Source: Segatella maculosa DSM 19339 = JCM 15638 | GTDB taxonomy: Bacteria; Bacteroidota; Bacteroidia; Bacteroidales; Bacteroidaceae | Reading direction: 5' to 3' | Length of the DNA stretch: 64,000 nucleotides | Assembly (NCBI RefSeq): GCF_000382385.1 | Contig: NZ_KB908320.1 | Span: 1 to 64,000 of the forward strand | Notes under the pieces: model-generated | What the model saw: the letters and a program-made list of their open reading frames with translations, nothing else | Told to the model about the DNA's origin: nothing | Databases searched by the model: none | Made by a program: the position numbers and the translations under genes | Shown: positions 52,821 through 61,304 of the stretch, in pieces | Layout: each line of letters begins with the position of its first letter | Position numbering within the stretch: the stretch's first letter is position 1

Positions 52821-53975
52821 TTAGATTTCAATATAAATCAGGTCACTCATGATGTCGTCAGCAGTGAAAAGACCTTTTCTTGTGAGCGAAAGGTGATGAT
52901 TTTTAATTTGCATATAGCCGGAATTCAAATGTGGTCGTGCCTCATGAAGCATATAATCATGGTATTTCCTTCCATATTGTTTTAGAAGATTGGTCAAGTT
53001 GATTCCTTCACGCGTTCTGAGTGTTGTCGTGACCAAGTCGTCATAGCGCGTATTCAAGTCCAAATACTCGGACTCTCGCGGCAGTTTGTCGTTTTGAATA
53101 CTGTCGATGTAGGCGTTGATATCGCTGATATTCCAGCTGCGCGTGCTTTTGTTATAACTGTGGGCAGAGGCTCCTACGCCCATATATGGGATTTCATGCC
53201 AGTAGTTGCTGTTGTGTATGCTTCGGTAACCGGGTCGTGCGAAATTGCTGATTTCATAGTGTTCGTACCCAACATTCGCGAGTGTGTCTATCAGACTATC
53301 ATACATCGCCAAATCAGTTTCCTCACTTATCGCTTTTATCTTTCTCTGTTTTAACAAGTGAAAGAGTGGTGTGCCCTCTTCATAGGTCAGGCTATATGCA
53401 GAGATGTGTTCAACATTGAGGCTGATAGCCTCGTGTAAATCGGATTGCCACGCTTCAAGTGTCTCTTCGGGAAACCCGAATATCAAATCTATGCTTATAT
53501 TCTTGATGCCTGCATCTCGTAAGTTTTGCACGGCATGCAATATATCTTCGCGGTTATGCCGACGTTTAAGAAAACTAAGACGGTCGTCGTCGAAAGTCTG
53601 TACGCCCACGCTTACACGGTTGATGGGCAGGTTTTTGAGGGTGATAGCATAAGCGGTCGTCACATCATCGGGGTTACATTCAATCGTTACTTCCTGTAAA
53701 TCCAAGTGTTTCGACCACACTTTGGAAATGCATGCAAACAATTGTGACAATTGCTTTTCTGTAAGTAAACTGGGAGTACCCCCACCCAAATAGATGGTTT
53801 TGATTTTATGGTCGGAGTGGATGCAATCTTTTGCAAGCTCGGCTTGGCGTAACTTCATTTCATGACAGAGTGCATCCACATATTGTTGTTGGAGCATTTG
53901 TTGTGTTGTGCTATAGAAATTGCAATATATACAACGGCTCGCACAAAATGGTATATGTATATACAGACCTGACAT
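52821..53975 (-). CDS. hemW: HemW-type radical SAM heme chaperone
   Basis: Protein of 384 residues of the HemN-related HemW group, which binds heme and passes it to target proteins rather than oxidising coproporphyrinogen. The opening MSGLYIHIPFCASRCIYC shows the CxxxCxxC cluster at Cys11, Cys15, Cys18 without the fourth Cys of HemN (next is NFY). SLGGGTPS-like IYLGGGTPSLL and SIDLIFGFPEETLEAW follow; the C-terminal HemN domain is complete. A TAATTTTG element (53992-53999) ends two bases before the ATG at 53990, so the second Met at 53975 is the more likely start. It diverges from the EF-G2 gene. Confidence 0.92.
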   Translation of the reverse strand: MSGLYIHIPFCASRCIYCNFYSTTQQMLQQQYVDALCHEMKLRQAELAKDCIHSDHKIKTIYLGGGTPSLLTEKQLSQLFACISKVWSKHLDLQEVTIECNPDDVTTAYAITLKNLPINRVSVGVQTFDDDRLSFLKRRHNREDILHAVQNLRDAGIKNISIDLIFGFPEETLEAWQSDLHEAISLNVEHISAYSLTYEEGTPLFHLLKQRKIKAISEETDLAMYDSLIDTLANVGYEHYEISNFARPGYRSIHNSNYWHEIPYMGVGASAHSYNKSTRSWNISDINAYIDSIQNDKLPRESEYLDLNTRYDDLVTTTLRTREGINLTNLLKQYGRKYHDYMLHEARPHLNSGYMQIKNHHLSLTRKGLFTADDIMSDLIYIEI

Positions 53976-54018
53976 GTACTCTTTTTCCATACAAAATTAC
54001 TAATTTTCCTAAAATATT

Positions 54019-54050
54019 TTTGGTTGTTCTCTCTTTTTTTTCTATCTTAG
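54019..54050 (+). promoter_or_regulatory. candidate promoter for the EF-G2 gene
   Basis: TTTG (54019-54022), 20 bases, TATCTTAG (54043-54050, one mismatch to TAnnTTTG). Downstream, AATGATACGTGAGTCATTATC (in outline AATGA...TCATT) contains a short dyad that could be a regulator site. Confidence 0.5.
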
Positions 54051-54116
54051 AGGCCAATAATGATACGTGAGTCATTATCAACCATGAATGATTACTAACA
54101 CTTTAAATCTTTTGAT

Positions 54117-56279
54117 ATGAGAGTTTATCAAACGAATGAAATTAAGAACATCGCACTGCTTGGCAGTGCGGGCAGCGGCAAGACAACGCTTGCCGAGAGT
54201 ATGCTTTTTGAAGCGGGAGTCATTAAACGTCGCGGAAGTGTGGAAAACAAGAACACCGTAAGCGATTATTTCCCGGTAGAGTTGGAATATGGCTACTCGG
54301 TATTCCCAACAGTTTTTCATGTCGAGTGGAACAATAAGAAGCTTAATATTATAGATTGTCCGGGAAGTGACGACTTTGTCGGCGGTGCCATTACATCTTT
54401 AAATGTGACTGACGAGGCTGTTATTCTTATTAACGGGCAATATGGACCAGAGGTTGGGACACAGAATTTCTTTCGGTATACGGAGAAACTAAATAAACCT
54501 GTTATTTTCTTAATCAACCAGCTTGATAGTGACAAGTGTGATTTCGATGCTATCATTTCTACCATGCGGGATATCTACGGTCCGAAGTGTGTTCAAATAC
54601 AGTATCCATTACAAACAGGAGCCGGATTTAATGCTTTGATTGACGTACTCATGATGAAGAAATATTCATGGAAGCCTGAAGGTGGTGCGCCAATCATTGA
54701 AGATATTCCGGCAGAAGAAATGGATAAGGCCATGGCACTTCATAAAGCTTTGGTCGAGGCGGCAGCAGAGAACGATGAAACTTTGATGGAAAAATTCTTT
54801 GAATCGGAGTCTCTGACAGAAGATGAGATGCGAGAAGGCATTCGAAAAGGGCTTGTCACACGCAGTATATTCCCGGTCTTTTGTGTCTGTGCGGGGAAAG
54901 ATATGGGTGTACAGCGTTTAATGGAATTCTTAGGCAATGTAGTTCCATTTGTTAACGAGATGCCGAAGCTGCATAATACGCGCGGCGAAGAAGTCGCTCC
55001 CGAGGTTTCTGGTCCGACGAGTTTATATTTCTTTAAAACCGGAATGGAGCCTCATATCGGTGAAGTTAGTTATTTCAAGGTGATGAGCGGAAGCGTAAAG
55101 CCCGGCGATGACCTGACGAATGCCGATCGTGGAAGCCGCGAACGGATGGGACAAATTTATGCTTGTGCCGGTGCTAATCGTATTGCAGTTGATAAGCTGA
55201 ACGCTGGTGATATTGGGTGTACTGTTAAGTTGAAAGACGTAAAGACTGGCAATACCTTAAACGGGAAAGATTGTGATTGGCGATTTAATTTTATCAAATA
55301 TCCTAATTCGAAATATAGCAGGGCCATCAAGGCAGTCAATTCGCAAGATACAGAAAAACTGATGGCTGCGATAGTAAAAATGCGCCAGGAAGACCCAACA
55401 TGGGTTTTAGAACAAAGCAAAGAATTGCGTCAGATTATTGTCCATGGTCAGGGAGAGTTCCATTTGAGGACCTTGAAGTGGCGTCTGGAGAACAATGAAA
55501 AACTTCAAGTAAAATATGAAGAACCAAGGATACCTTATCGTGAAACGATAACCAAGAAAGCAAAAGCCGAGTATCGACACAAGAAACAGAGTGGTGGTGC
55601 CGGACAATTTGGCGAGGTTCACCTCATCATTGAGCCGTATGCAGAGGGAATGCCAGATCCTACGATTTATAATTTCAACGGACAGGAATTCAAAGTAAAC
55701 ATCAAGGGCAAGGAAGTTGTAGATTTGGAATGGGGCGGTAAGCTTGTTTTCATTAACTCTGTGGTTGGTGGAGCCATCGATGTCCGCTTTATGCCTGCTA
55801 TATTAAAAGGTGTGATGGATTGCATGGAACATGGTCCGTTGACAGGGAGTTATGCTCGTGATGTTCGTGTGGTTGTCTATGATGGCAAGATGCACCCGGT
55901 TGACAGCAATGAGCTTTCGTTTATGTTGGCTGCACGCCATGCTTTCGCTGATGCTTTCCGTAATGCCGGACCAAAGATTTTGGAACCCATATACGACTTG
56001 GAGGTCTATGTTCCAGCAGACTTCATGGGAGATGTCATGAGTGATTTGCAAGGTCGGAGAGCCTTAATTATGGGTATGGATGCAGAGGCCGGTTATCAAA
56101 AACTCCAAGCCAAGATACCTTTGAAGGAACTGAGTAATTACAGTATCTCTTTAAGTTCATTAACGGGAGGACGTGCTTCGTTCACGACAAAATTTGCAAG
56201 TTATGAGCTTGTTCCTGCGGAGCTTCAGACAGCTTTGATAAACGAACATGCAACGGAACTATCAAAAGACGACGAATAA
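54117..56279 (+). CDS. elongation factor G paralogue EF-G2 (GTPase-deficient type)
   Basis: EF-G-like protein of 720 residues with all five domains, but altered G motifs. The P-loop is GSAGSGKTT (16-24), where canonical EF-G has AHIDAGKTT. Switch 2 reads DCPGSDDF (80-87), with Ser84 replacing the histidine of DTPGHVDF that activates water. G4 is NQLD (134-137). The region IPYRETITKKAKAEYRHKKQ, in outline, and GRRALIMGMD belong to domains IV and V. This matches the EF-G2 described from Bacteroides thetaiotaomicron, reported to support translation without GTP hydrolysis under carbon limitation. As far as I recall, Bacteroides EF-G2 also neighbours rpsF-rpsR-rplI, as here. Confidence 0.9.
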   Translation: MRVYQTNEIKNIALLGSAGSGKTTLAESMLFEAGVIKRRGSVENKNTVSDYFPVELEYGYSVFPTVFHVEWNNKKLNIIDCPGSDDFVGGAITSLNVTDEAVILINGQYGPEVGTQNFFRYTEKLNKPVIFLINQLDSDKCDFDAIISTMRDIYGPKCVQIQYPLQTGAGFNALIDVLMMKKYSWKPEGGAPIIEDIPAEEMDKAMALHKALVEAAAENDETLMEKFFESESLTEDEMREGIRKGLVTRSIFPVFCVCAGKDMGVQRLMEFLGNVVPFVNEMPKLHNTRGEEVAPEVSGPTSLYFFKTGMEPHIGEVSYFKVMSGSVKPGDDLTNADRGSRERMGQIYACAGANRIAVDKLNAGDIGCTVKLKDVKTGNTLNGKDCDWRFNFIKYPNSKYSRAIKAVNSQDTEKLMAAIVKMRQEDPTWVLEQSKELRQIIVHGQGEFHLRTLKWRLENNEKLQVKYEEPRIPYRETITKKAKAEYRHKKQSGGAGQFGEVHLIIEPYAEGMPDPTIYNFNGQEFKVNIKGKEVVDLEWGGKLVFINSVVGGAIDVRFMPAILKGVMDCMEHGPLTGSYARDVRVVVYDGKMHPVDSNELSFMLAARHAFADAFRNAGPKILEPIYDLEVYVPADFMGDVMSDLQGRRALIMGMDAEAGYQKLQAKIPLKELSNYSISLSSLTGGRASFTTKFASYELVPAELQTALINEHATELSKDDE

Positions 56280-56300
56280 TTTACGCTAATCATGTAATGG

Positions 56301-56337
56301 AAAAGAGACGGAATAATAATTTCTGTCTCTTTTTTTA
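56301..56337 (+). terminator. terminator of the EF-G2 gene
   Basis: AAAAGAGAC / GTCTCTTTT (56301-56309 and 56325-56333), extended by a few inner pairs, followed by TTTT. Confidence 0.85.
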
Positions 56338-56447
56338 GTGCTACATTCTGATTTATAGATATATTAATTCGTTAAATTCATTGAATAATCTATATTTATT
56401 TAACATTATGATGTTAATGAATTAAGAATTGATATACCTTTGTCTGC

Positions 56448-58010
56448 ATGAAGCAAAGAACAATATGGACAATAGCCATCATCATGGGGCTTTCGTTTAT
56501 GGGGCTGTTATTCCTGCAATTGAGTTATATTCAGGAAATGGCTGAGATGAAAAAAGAGCAATTTGACGAATCTGTTAATCGTGCGCTCTATCAGGCTTCG
56601 CGTAATCTTGAATTAAATGAAACGTTACGATATTTAGAAAAAGACGTCAAGGAGACCGAACGTCGTTCTTTTATACGGGATTCTGTTGGAACAAGGTCAG
56701 GGCAACTCAATGATGGTACCATACAGCAAAGTCATCAGTATTCTACGATAGGTAAAGATGGAACTATCTATTCTTCATTCGAACTTAAGACAATTTCTAC
56801 AAAACCATCGGCAATGCCCAAGGGAATGATTCTAAAAACAGACAAGAATTCGATATCAGAGGCTTCGAAGTCATTGCAGGAGATTATCAAGAATCGTTAT
56901 GTCTATCAAAAGGCTCTGTTGGACGAAGTTGTTTATTCTATTCTTTATTCAGCTTCAGACAAGCCTTTGAAAGAAAGAATAAACTTCAAACTACTTGATC
57001 AAGACCTCAAGGCGGAATTGATGAATAATGGGATTAATATATCTTATCACTTCACGGTTTCAACTCAAGACGGCAGAGAGGTCTACCGCTGCCCAGATTA
57101 TTCTGATGAAGGAGAAGAGTTTACTTATTCACAAGTTTTATTCAGGAATGATCCCCAATCTAAGATGGGTGTTGTAAAGATTCATTTCCCGGATATGAAT
57201 GCATATATCTTTTCTAGCGTTCGTTTTATGATACCAAGTATTATATTTACGTTGGTATTGTTAGTCACGTTTATCTTTACAATTGTAATTATATTCCGTT
57301 CAAAGCGTTATAGTGAAATTAAGAATGACTTTATTAATAATATGACGCACGAGTTGAAAACACCGATTGCAAGTATATCGTTGGCTGCTCAGATGCTGAA
57401 TGATAAAAGTGTTACCAAGAGCGAGACGATGATGACCCATTTGGGAGGTGTCATCAATGATGAAAGTAGGCGATTGCGTTTTTTGGTAGAAAAGGTATTA
57501 CAAATGAGTATGTACGATCGAAAAAAGGCTGTATTGAAAAAACGCGAGATAGATATCAATGAAATGGTTGAAGGCATTAGTAATTCCTTTACATTGCGTG
57601 TGGAGCATACGGGAGGAAATGTGTATACGGATATAGAGGCAGTTGATTCTAAGATATATGTGGATGAAATGCATTTCCAGAATGTAATTTTTAATCTGTT
57701 GGACAATGCAGTGAAATATAAGAAGCCAGACCTGCCATTGAATGTTTATTTGAAGACATGGAATGAGGGGAAGAAAGTTTGTATATCGATAAAAGACACG
57801 GGACTTGGTATTAAAAAGGATAATTTGAAAAAAATCTTCGATAAGTTTTATCGTGTACATACTGGAAATGTACATGATGTCAAGGGGTTTGGCTTAGGGT
57901 TGGCTTATGTGAAGAAAATGGTTGATTTGCACGATGGAGAAATCTATGTAGACAGCGAATATGGAAACGGGACGACTTTCACGATAAAATTACCATTTAT
58001 AGAACAATAA
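56448..58010 (+). CDS. rprX: sensor histidine kinase, RprX-like
   Basis: Membrane kinase of 520 residues. TM1 at about 7-27 and TM2 at about 257-283 enclose a 230-residue periplasmic sensor. The HisKA dimerisation motif MTHELKTPIASI places the phosphorylated histidine at 301. The ATPase has N box NLLDNAVKYKK, G1 DTGLGIKKD, F box FDKFYR and G2 GFGLGLAYVK. Length and the partner regulator match my memory of RprX of Bacteroides fragilis; the symbol is an inference. A TACCTTTG element at 56435-56442 ends five bases before the ATG, so the message may be almost leaderless. Confidence 0.85.
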   Translation: MKQRTIWTIAIIMGLSFMGLLFLQLSYIQEMAEMKKEQFDESVNRALYQASRNLELNETLRYLEKDVKETERRSFIRDSVGTRSGQLNDGTIQQSHQYSTIGKDGTIYSSFELKTISTKPSAMPKGMILKTDKNSISEASKSLQEIIKNRYVYQKALLDEVVYSILYSASDKPLKERINFKLLDQDLKAELMNNGINISYHFTVSTQDGREVYRCPDYSDEGEEFTYSQVLFRNDPQSKMGVVKIHFPDMNAYIFSSVRFMIPSIIFTLVLLVTFIFTIVIIFRSKRYSEIKNDFINNMTHELKTPIASISLAAQMLNDKSVTKSETMMTHLGGVINDESRRLRFLVEKVLQMSMYDRKKAVLKKREIDINEMVEGISNSFTLRVEHTGGNVYTDIEAVDSKIYVDEMHFQNVIFNLLDNAVKYKKPDLPLNVYLKTWNEGKKVCISIKDTGLGIKKDNLKKIFDKFYRVHTGNVHDVKGFGLGLAYVKKMVDLHDGEIYVDSEYGNGTTFTIKLPFIEQ

Positions 58011-58054
58011 AAATCGAGTTATAAAATAGAATATTAACTTTAAAAATAAAAATT

Positions 58055-58753
58055 ATGGAAGAAAAACTGAAAATCCTTTTGTGTGAAGATGATGAAAATT
58101 TAGGTATGCTTCTTCGTGAATATTTGCAGGCGAAAGGCTTTGCGGCAACGCTTTGCCCTGATGGAGAAGTGGGGTACAGGGAGTTCCTAAAGAATAAGTT
58201 TGATATTTGCGTGCTTGATGTGATGATGCCAAAGAAAGACGGCTTTACTTTGGCACAGGAAATTCGGCAGGCTAATGCCGAAATACCAATTATTTTCTTA
58301 ACAGCAAAAACGCTGAAAGACGATATTCTCGAGGGCTTTAAGATTGGTGCAGATGACTATATCACTAAGCCTTTCTCTATGGAAGAACTTGTATTCCGTA
58401 TTGAGGCAATCCTACGTCGTGTTCGGGGAAAGAAGAATAAGGAGAGTACACTCTATCATATCGGTGAGTTTACTTTTGATACACAGAAGCAGTTGTTGTC
58501 GATAGGGGAGAAGCAGACCAAGTTGACAACTAAGGAGAACGAGTTGCTTGCCTTGTTATGCTCCCATGCAAACGAAATATTGCAGCGCGATTTTGCCTTA
58601 AAGACAATTTGGATTGATGATAACTATTTCAATGCTCGTTCTATGGATGTTTATATCACGAAATTGCGTAAACATCTGAAAGATGATCCGCAGATTGAGA
58701 TTATCAATATTCATGGTAAAGGATATAAGTTGATAACTCCGGAGGAAGAGTAA
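58055..58753 (+). CDS. rprY: OmpR-family response regulator, RprY-like
   Basis: Regulator of 232 residues: receiver domain 1-120 with acidic pocket EDDE (11-14), phosphoacceptor Asp55 in CVLDVMMPKKDG, and TKPFSMEEL; a C-terminal winged helix from about 135 with LTTKENELLALL and RSMDVYITKLRKHLK (recognition helix). The residues around Asp55 and the C-terminal NARSMDVYITKLRK closely resemble RprY of Porphyromonas and Bacteroides as I recall them, a regulator tied to oxidative and ion stress there. It follows the kinase by 44 bases. Confidence 0.88.
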   Translation: MEEKLKILLCEDDENLGMLLREYLQAKGFAATLCPDGEVGYREFLKNKFDICVLDVMMPKKDGFTLAQEIRQANAEIPIIFLTAKTLKDDILEGFKIGADDYITKPFSMEELVFRIEAILRRVRGKKNKESTLYHIGEFTFDTQKQLLSIGEKQTKLTTKENELLALLCSHANEILQRDFALKTIWIDDNYFNARSMDVYITKLRKHLKDDPQIEIINIHGKGYKLITPEEE

Positions 58754-58761
58754 AAGAAGTC

Positions 58762-58965
58762 TTAATAGTTGTTTTGGCACTTATCATTTACGATGTATCC
58801 TATAATACCTATAATGATAAGTGCCAAACCTATTAGATGCGGAAAGTTGTGCTTGCCGATATCCAATAAATGTGTTACCAATAAAATAATCACACCTATA
58901 TATATAATAGGTAGGCCCATATAGTGGGCAGCTTTCTTAATCATATTAGAATTCTGTCTTCTCAT
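58762..58965 (-). CDS. small two-span membrane protein
   Basis: Protein of 67 residues with two hydrophobic segments (about 17-31, [14 protein letters not shown]; and 43-58, [15 protein letters not shown]). The N-terminus is basic ([13 protein letters not shown]), suggesting cytoplasmic termini. I recall similar short proteins in many Bacteroidetes genomes. It lies between the response regulator (convergent) and rpsF (divergent). Function unknown. Confidence 0.7.
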   Translation of the reverse strand: MRRQNSNMIKKAAHYMGLPIIYIGVIILLVTHLLDIGKHNFPHLIGLALIIIGIIGYIVNDKCQNNY

Positions 58966-58997
58966 ATTTCGAAGTTTATCACAAAAGTACGAAAATA

Positions 58998-59029
58998 TTT
59001 GTTTATATCATCAAAAAGCAGTATTTTTG
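58998..59029 (+). promoter_or_regulatory. strong promoter for rpsF-rpsR-rplI
   Basis: TTTG (58998-59001), 20 bases, TATTTTTG (59022-59029), a full consensus. The leader to the rpsF ATG is about 85 nt and can form an AGAGT/ACTCT stem (59048-59062), a possible site for ribosomal-protein feedback. Confidence 0.8.
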
Positions 59030-59118
59030 CACCGCATTTCAAAAGAGAGAGTCTTGAACTCTGCTGTTTGGAGTGTAATTACTATTTTAATAATAATTAT
59101 TTTTCAATTTTATTTAGT

Positions 59119-59463
59119 ATGAATCAATACGAAACCGTTTTCATTTTGACTCCCGTTTTGTCTGATGATCAGATGAAGGAAACGGTCGCTAAATTCAGAA
59201 AACTTCTTACCGATAACGGTGCAGAGATTCTGAATGAAGAGGCTTGGGGACTGAAAAAGATGGCTTACGCTATCGAAAAGAAATCGACAGGCTTCTACTG
59301 TTTGGTTGAGTTCAAGGGTGAGCCATCCATCGTTAACACGCTCGAAACAGGCTATCGCCGTGATGAGAAAGTTATTCGTTACATGACAGTACGTCTTGAC
59401 AAGTATGCTGTAGAGTATGCTGAAAAGCGTAGAAACAAACTTGGTAAAAAAGAGGAGGCTTAA
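59119..59463 (+). CDS. rpsF: 30S ribosomal protein S6
   Basis: Protein of 114 residues. [18 protein letters not shown] and the central [24 protein letters not shown], in outline, match bacterial S6, followed by [23 protein letters not shown]6 binds S18 on the small-subunit platform, and both genes are adjacent here in the usual order. The start at 59119 gives the canonical N-terminus; a longer reading from 58924 would pass through the promoter. Confidence 0.97.
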   Translation: MNQYETVFILTPVLSDDQMKETVAKFRKLLTDNGAEILNEEAWGLKKMAYAIEKKSTGFYCLVEFKGEPSIVNTLETGYRRDEKVIRYMTVRLDKYAVEYAEKRRNKLGKKEEA

Positions 59464-59465
59464 TT

Positions 59466-59738
59466 ATGGCAGAGCAGAAAAAATCAGAAATCCGTTATTT
59501 GACAGCTCCTTCAATTGATACTCGCAGGAAGAAGTATTGTCGTTTCAAGAAAAGTGGGATTAAGTATATAGATTACAAAGATCCTGAATTCTTGAAGAAG
59601 TTTTTGAATGAACAAGGCAAGATTTTGCCTCGCCGTATCACAGGTACCTCTTTGAAGTATCAGCGCCGCGTGGCACAGGCTATAAAGCGTGCCCGCCAGA
59701 TTGCACTGCTTCCATACGTAACCGATTTGATGAAGTAA
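59466..59738 (+). CDS. rpsR: 30S ribosomal protein S18
   Basis: Protein of 90 residues with the S18 core [27 protein letters not shown], in outline, and [19 protein letters not shown]. It begins 2 bases after the rpsF stop. Neither CxxC-type zinc ligands nor other oddities are seen, apart from a short N-terminal extension ([15 protein letters not shown]). Confidence 0.97.
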   Translation: MAEQKKSEIRYLTAPSIDTRRKKYCRFKKSGIKYIDYKDPEFLKKFLNEQGKILPRRITGTSLKYQRRVAQAIKRARQIALLPYVTDLMK

Positions 59739-59757
59739 TTAAGGAGGAATTAGCAAT

Positions 59758-60267
59758 ATGGAAATCATACTGAAAGAAGATATTATCGGACTTGGATACA
59801 AGAATGATATTGTGAATGTAAAGAATGGTTACGGTCGTAACTATCTGATACCGAAAGGTAAGGGTGTTATTGCTTCTCCTTCTGCGAAGAAAGTGCTTGC
59901 AGAAAACTTGAAGCAGCAGACTCATAAGCTGGCAATGCTTAAGGCTGAAGCAGAAAAGAAAGGTGCTGCATTGGATGGCATTACACTCACGATTACGGCA
60001 AAGGTTAGTGCTACTGGTGCTCTTTATGGTTCTGTAAATTCAGCTATTGTTGCAGAGGAACTTGCAAAGAAAGGTATAGAGGTAGATCGCAAGATTATTA
60101 CCATGCACGATATCAAGAAGGTTGGTGAGTTCGAGGCAACTGTTCACTTCCACAAGGAAGTGGAAGTTAAGGTTCCTGTGACTGTCATTGCAGAGAATGC
60201 GCCAGTCGAAGCTCCTGCAGTTGAGGCTCCCAAAGTTGAAGAAGAAGTTACTCCTGCGGCAGAATGA
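59758..60267 (+). CDS. rplI: 50S ribosomal protein L9
   Basis: Protein of 169 residues. The N-terminal domain (MEIILKEDIIGLGYKNDIV, then VKNGYGRNYLIPKGKG) binds 23S rRNA; a long connecting helix and C-terminal domain follow (KVSATGALYGSVNSAIVAEEL). The last 20 or so residues (PVEAPAVEAPKVEEEV) form an acidic Pro/Ala/Glu tail beyond the usual end near 148. Third gene of the S6-S18-L9 operon. Confidence 0.97.
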   Translation: MEIILKEDIIGLGYKNDIVNVKNGYGRNYLIPKGKGVIASPSAKKVLAENLKQQTHKLAMLKAEAEKKGAALDGITLTITAKVSATGALYGSVNSAIVAEELAKKGIEVDRKIITMHDIKKVGEFEATVHFHKEVEVKVPVTVIAENAPVEAPAVEAPKVEEEVTPAAE

Positions 60268-60308
60268 TCATAGTACATTAATGATTGCAGTGTAAAGCAA
60301 ATCTATAT

Positions 60309-60348
60309 AAATCCCGATAACTACTTGTTGGTTCTCGGGATTTTTTAT
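60309..60348 (+). terminator. terminator of the S6-S18-L9 operon
   Basis: AAATCCCGA / TCGGGATTT (60309-60317 and 60335-60343), followed by TTTATTTT. Confidence 0.88.
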
Positions 60349-60378
60349 TTTATATGCGTCGTTCTGCATTTTTTTTTG

Positions 60379-60386
60379 TATTTTTG
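60379..60386 (+). promoter_or_regulatory. -7 element TATTTTTG for fabD
   Basis: Perfect TAnnTTTG, 30 bases before the fabD ATG; the -33 region is unclear. Confidence 0.5.
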
Positions 60387-60416
60387 CAAGCAAATGAATT
60401 TTAATTAGAAAAAACA

Positions 60417-61304
60417 ATGAAAGCATTTGTATTCCCAGGGCAAGGTGCCCAGTTTGTCGGTATGGGCAAAGACCTATATGAAAATAATGCTCTTGCAAAG
60501 GAGCTTTTTGATAAGGCTGATGAAATTCTCGGCTTTAAGATTACTGATATCATGTTTGCCGGAACAGATGAACAGTTGAAAGAGACCAAAGTGACGCAAC
60601 CGGCCGTGTTCCTTCATAGTGTCATTCAAGCACTATGCCTTGGCGAAGCTTTCAATCCGGATATGGTCGCAGGCCATTCATTGGGAGAGTTTTCTGCGCT
60701 TGTAGCTTCCGGAGCGTTGAGTTTTGAAGATGGTCTGAAGCTCGTGGCAGCCCGTGCAAATGCAATGCAGAAAGCTTGCGAGGCAAATCCCGGAACGATG
60801 GCAGCCATTATCGGTTTGTCGGATGAAAAAGTTGAAGAAGTATGTGCATCGGTATCCACCGATAATAATATTGTTGTGGCAGCAAATTACAATTGTCCGG
60901 GTCAGTTGGTTATTTCGGGCAATATCGACGCTGTTAATAAGGCTTGTGAGAAGATGAAAGAAGCTGGTGCGAAGCGTGCACTCCCGTTGAAGGTCGGTGG
61001 GGCTTTCCACTCTCCGCTGATGCAGCCGGCCAAGGATGAATTGCAGGCAGCCATAGAAAAAACGACTTTCAGGATGCCGAAATGTCCTGTCTATCAGAAT
61101 GTCGATGCCAAAGCACATACAGACGCTGCTGAAATCAAGAGCAATCTGATAGCGCAACTTACAAGTTCTGTCCGTTGGACGGCAAGTGTTCAGACCATGA
61201 TTGCTGCCGGTGCCAACGATTTCACCGAATGCGGTCCGGGAACGGCATTGCAGGGAATGATTGGTAGAATAGACAAGAGTGTTAGTGCTCACGGCATTGC
61301 ATAA
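60417..61304 (+). CDS. fabD: malonyl CoA-acyl carrier protein transacylase
   Basis: Enzyme of 295 residues that loads malonate onto ACP for fatty-acid synthesis. Starts MKAFVFPGQGAQFVGMG (the PGQGxQ oxyanion motif). The active-site serine is Ser88 in VAGHSLGEFSAL, the catalytic His is in VGGAFHSPLM, and the QPAVFLHS strand is present. Length is normal. The stop codon overlaps the start of the following gene by one base (TAATG), so the amylase fusion is translationally coupled to fabD. Confidence 0.96.
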   Translation: MKAFVFPGQGAQFVGMGKDLYENNALAKELFDKADEILGFKITDIMFAGTDEQLKETKVTQPAVFLHSVIQALCLGEAFNPDMVAGHSLGEFSALVASGALSFEDGLKLVAARANAMQKACEANPGTMAAIIGLSDEKVEEVCASVSTDNNIVVAANYNCPGQLVISGNIDAVNKACEKMKEAGAKRALPLKVGGAFHSPLMQPAKDELQAAIEKTTFRMPKCPVYQNVDAKAHTDAAEIKSNLIAQLTSSVRWTASVQTMIAAGANDFTECGPGTALQGMIGRIDKSVSAHGIA

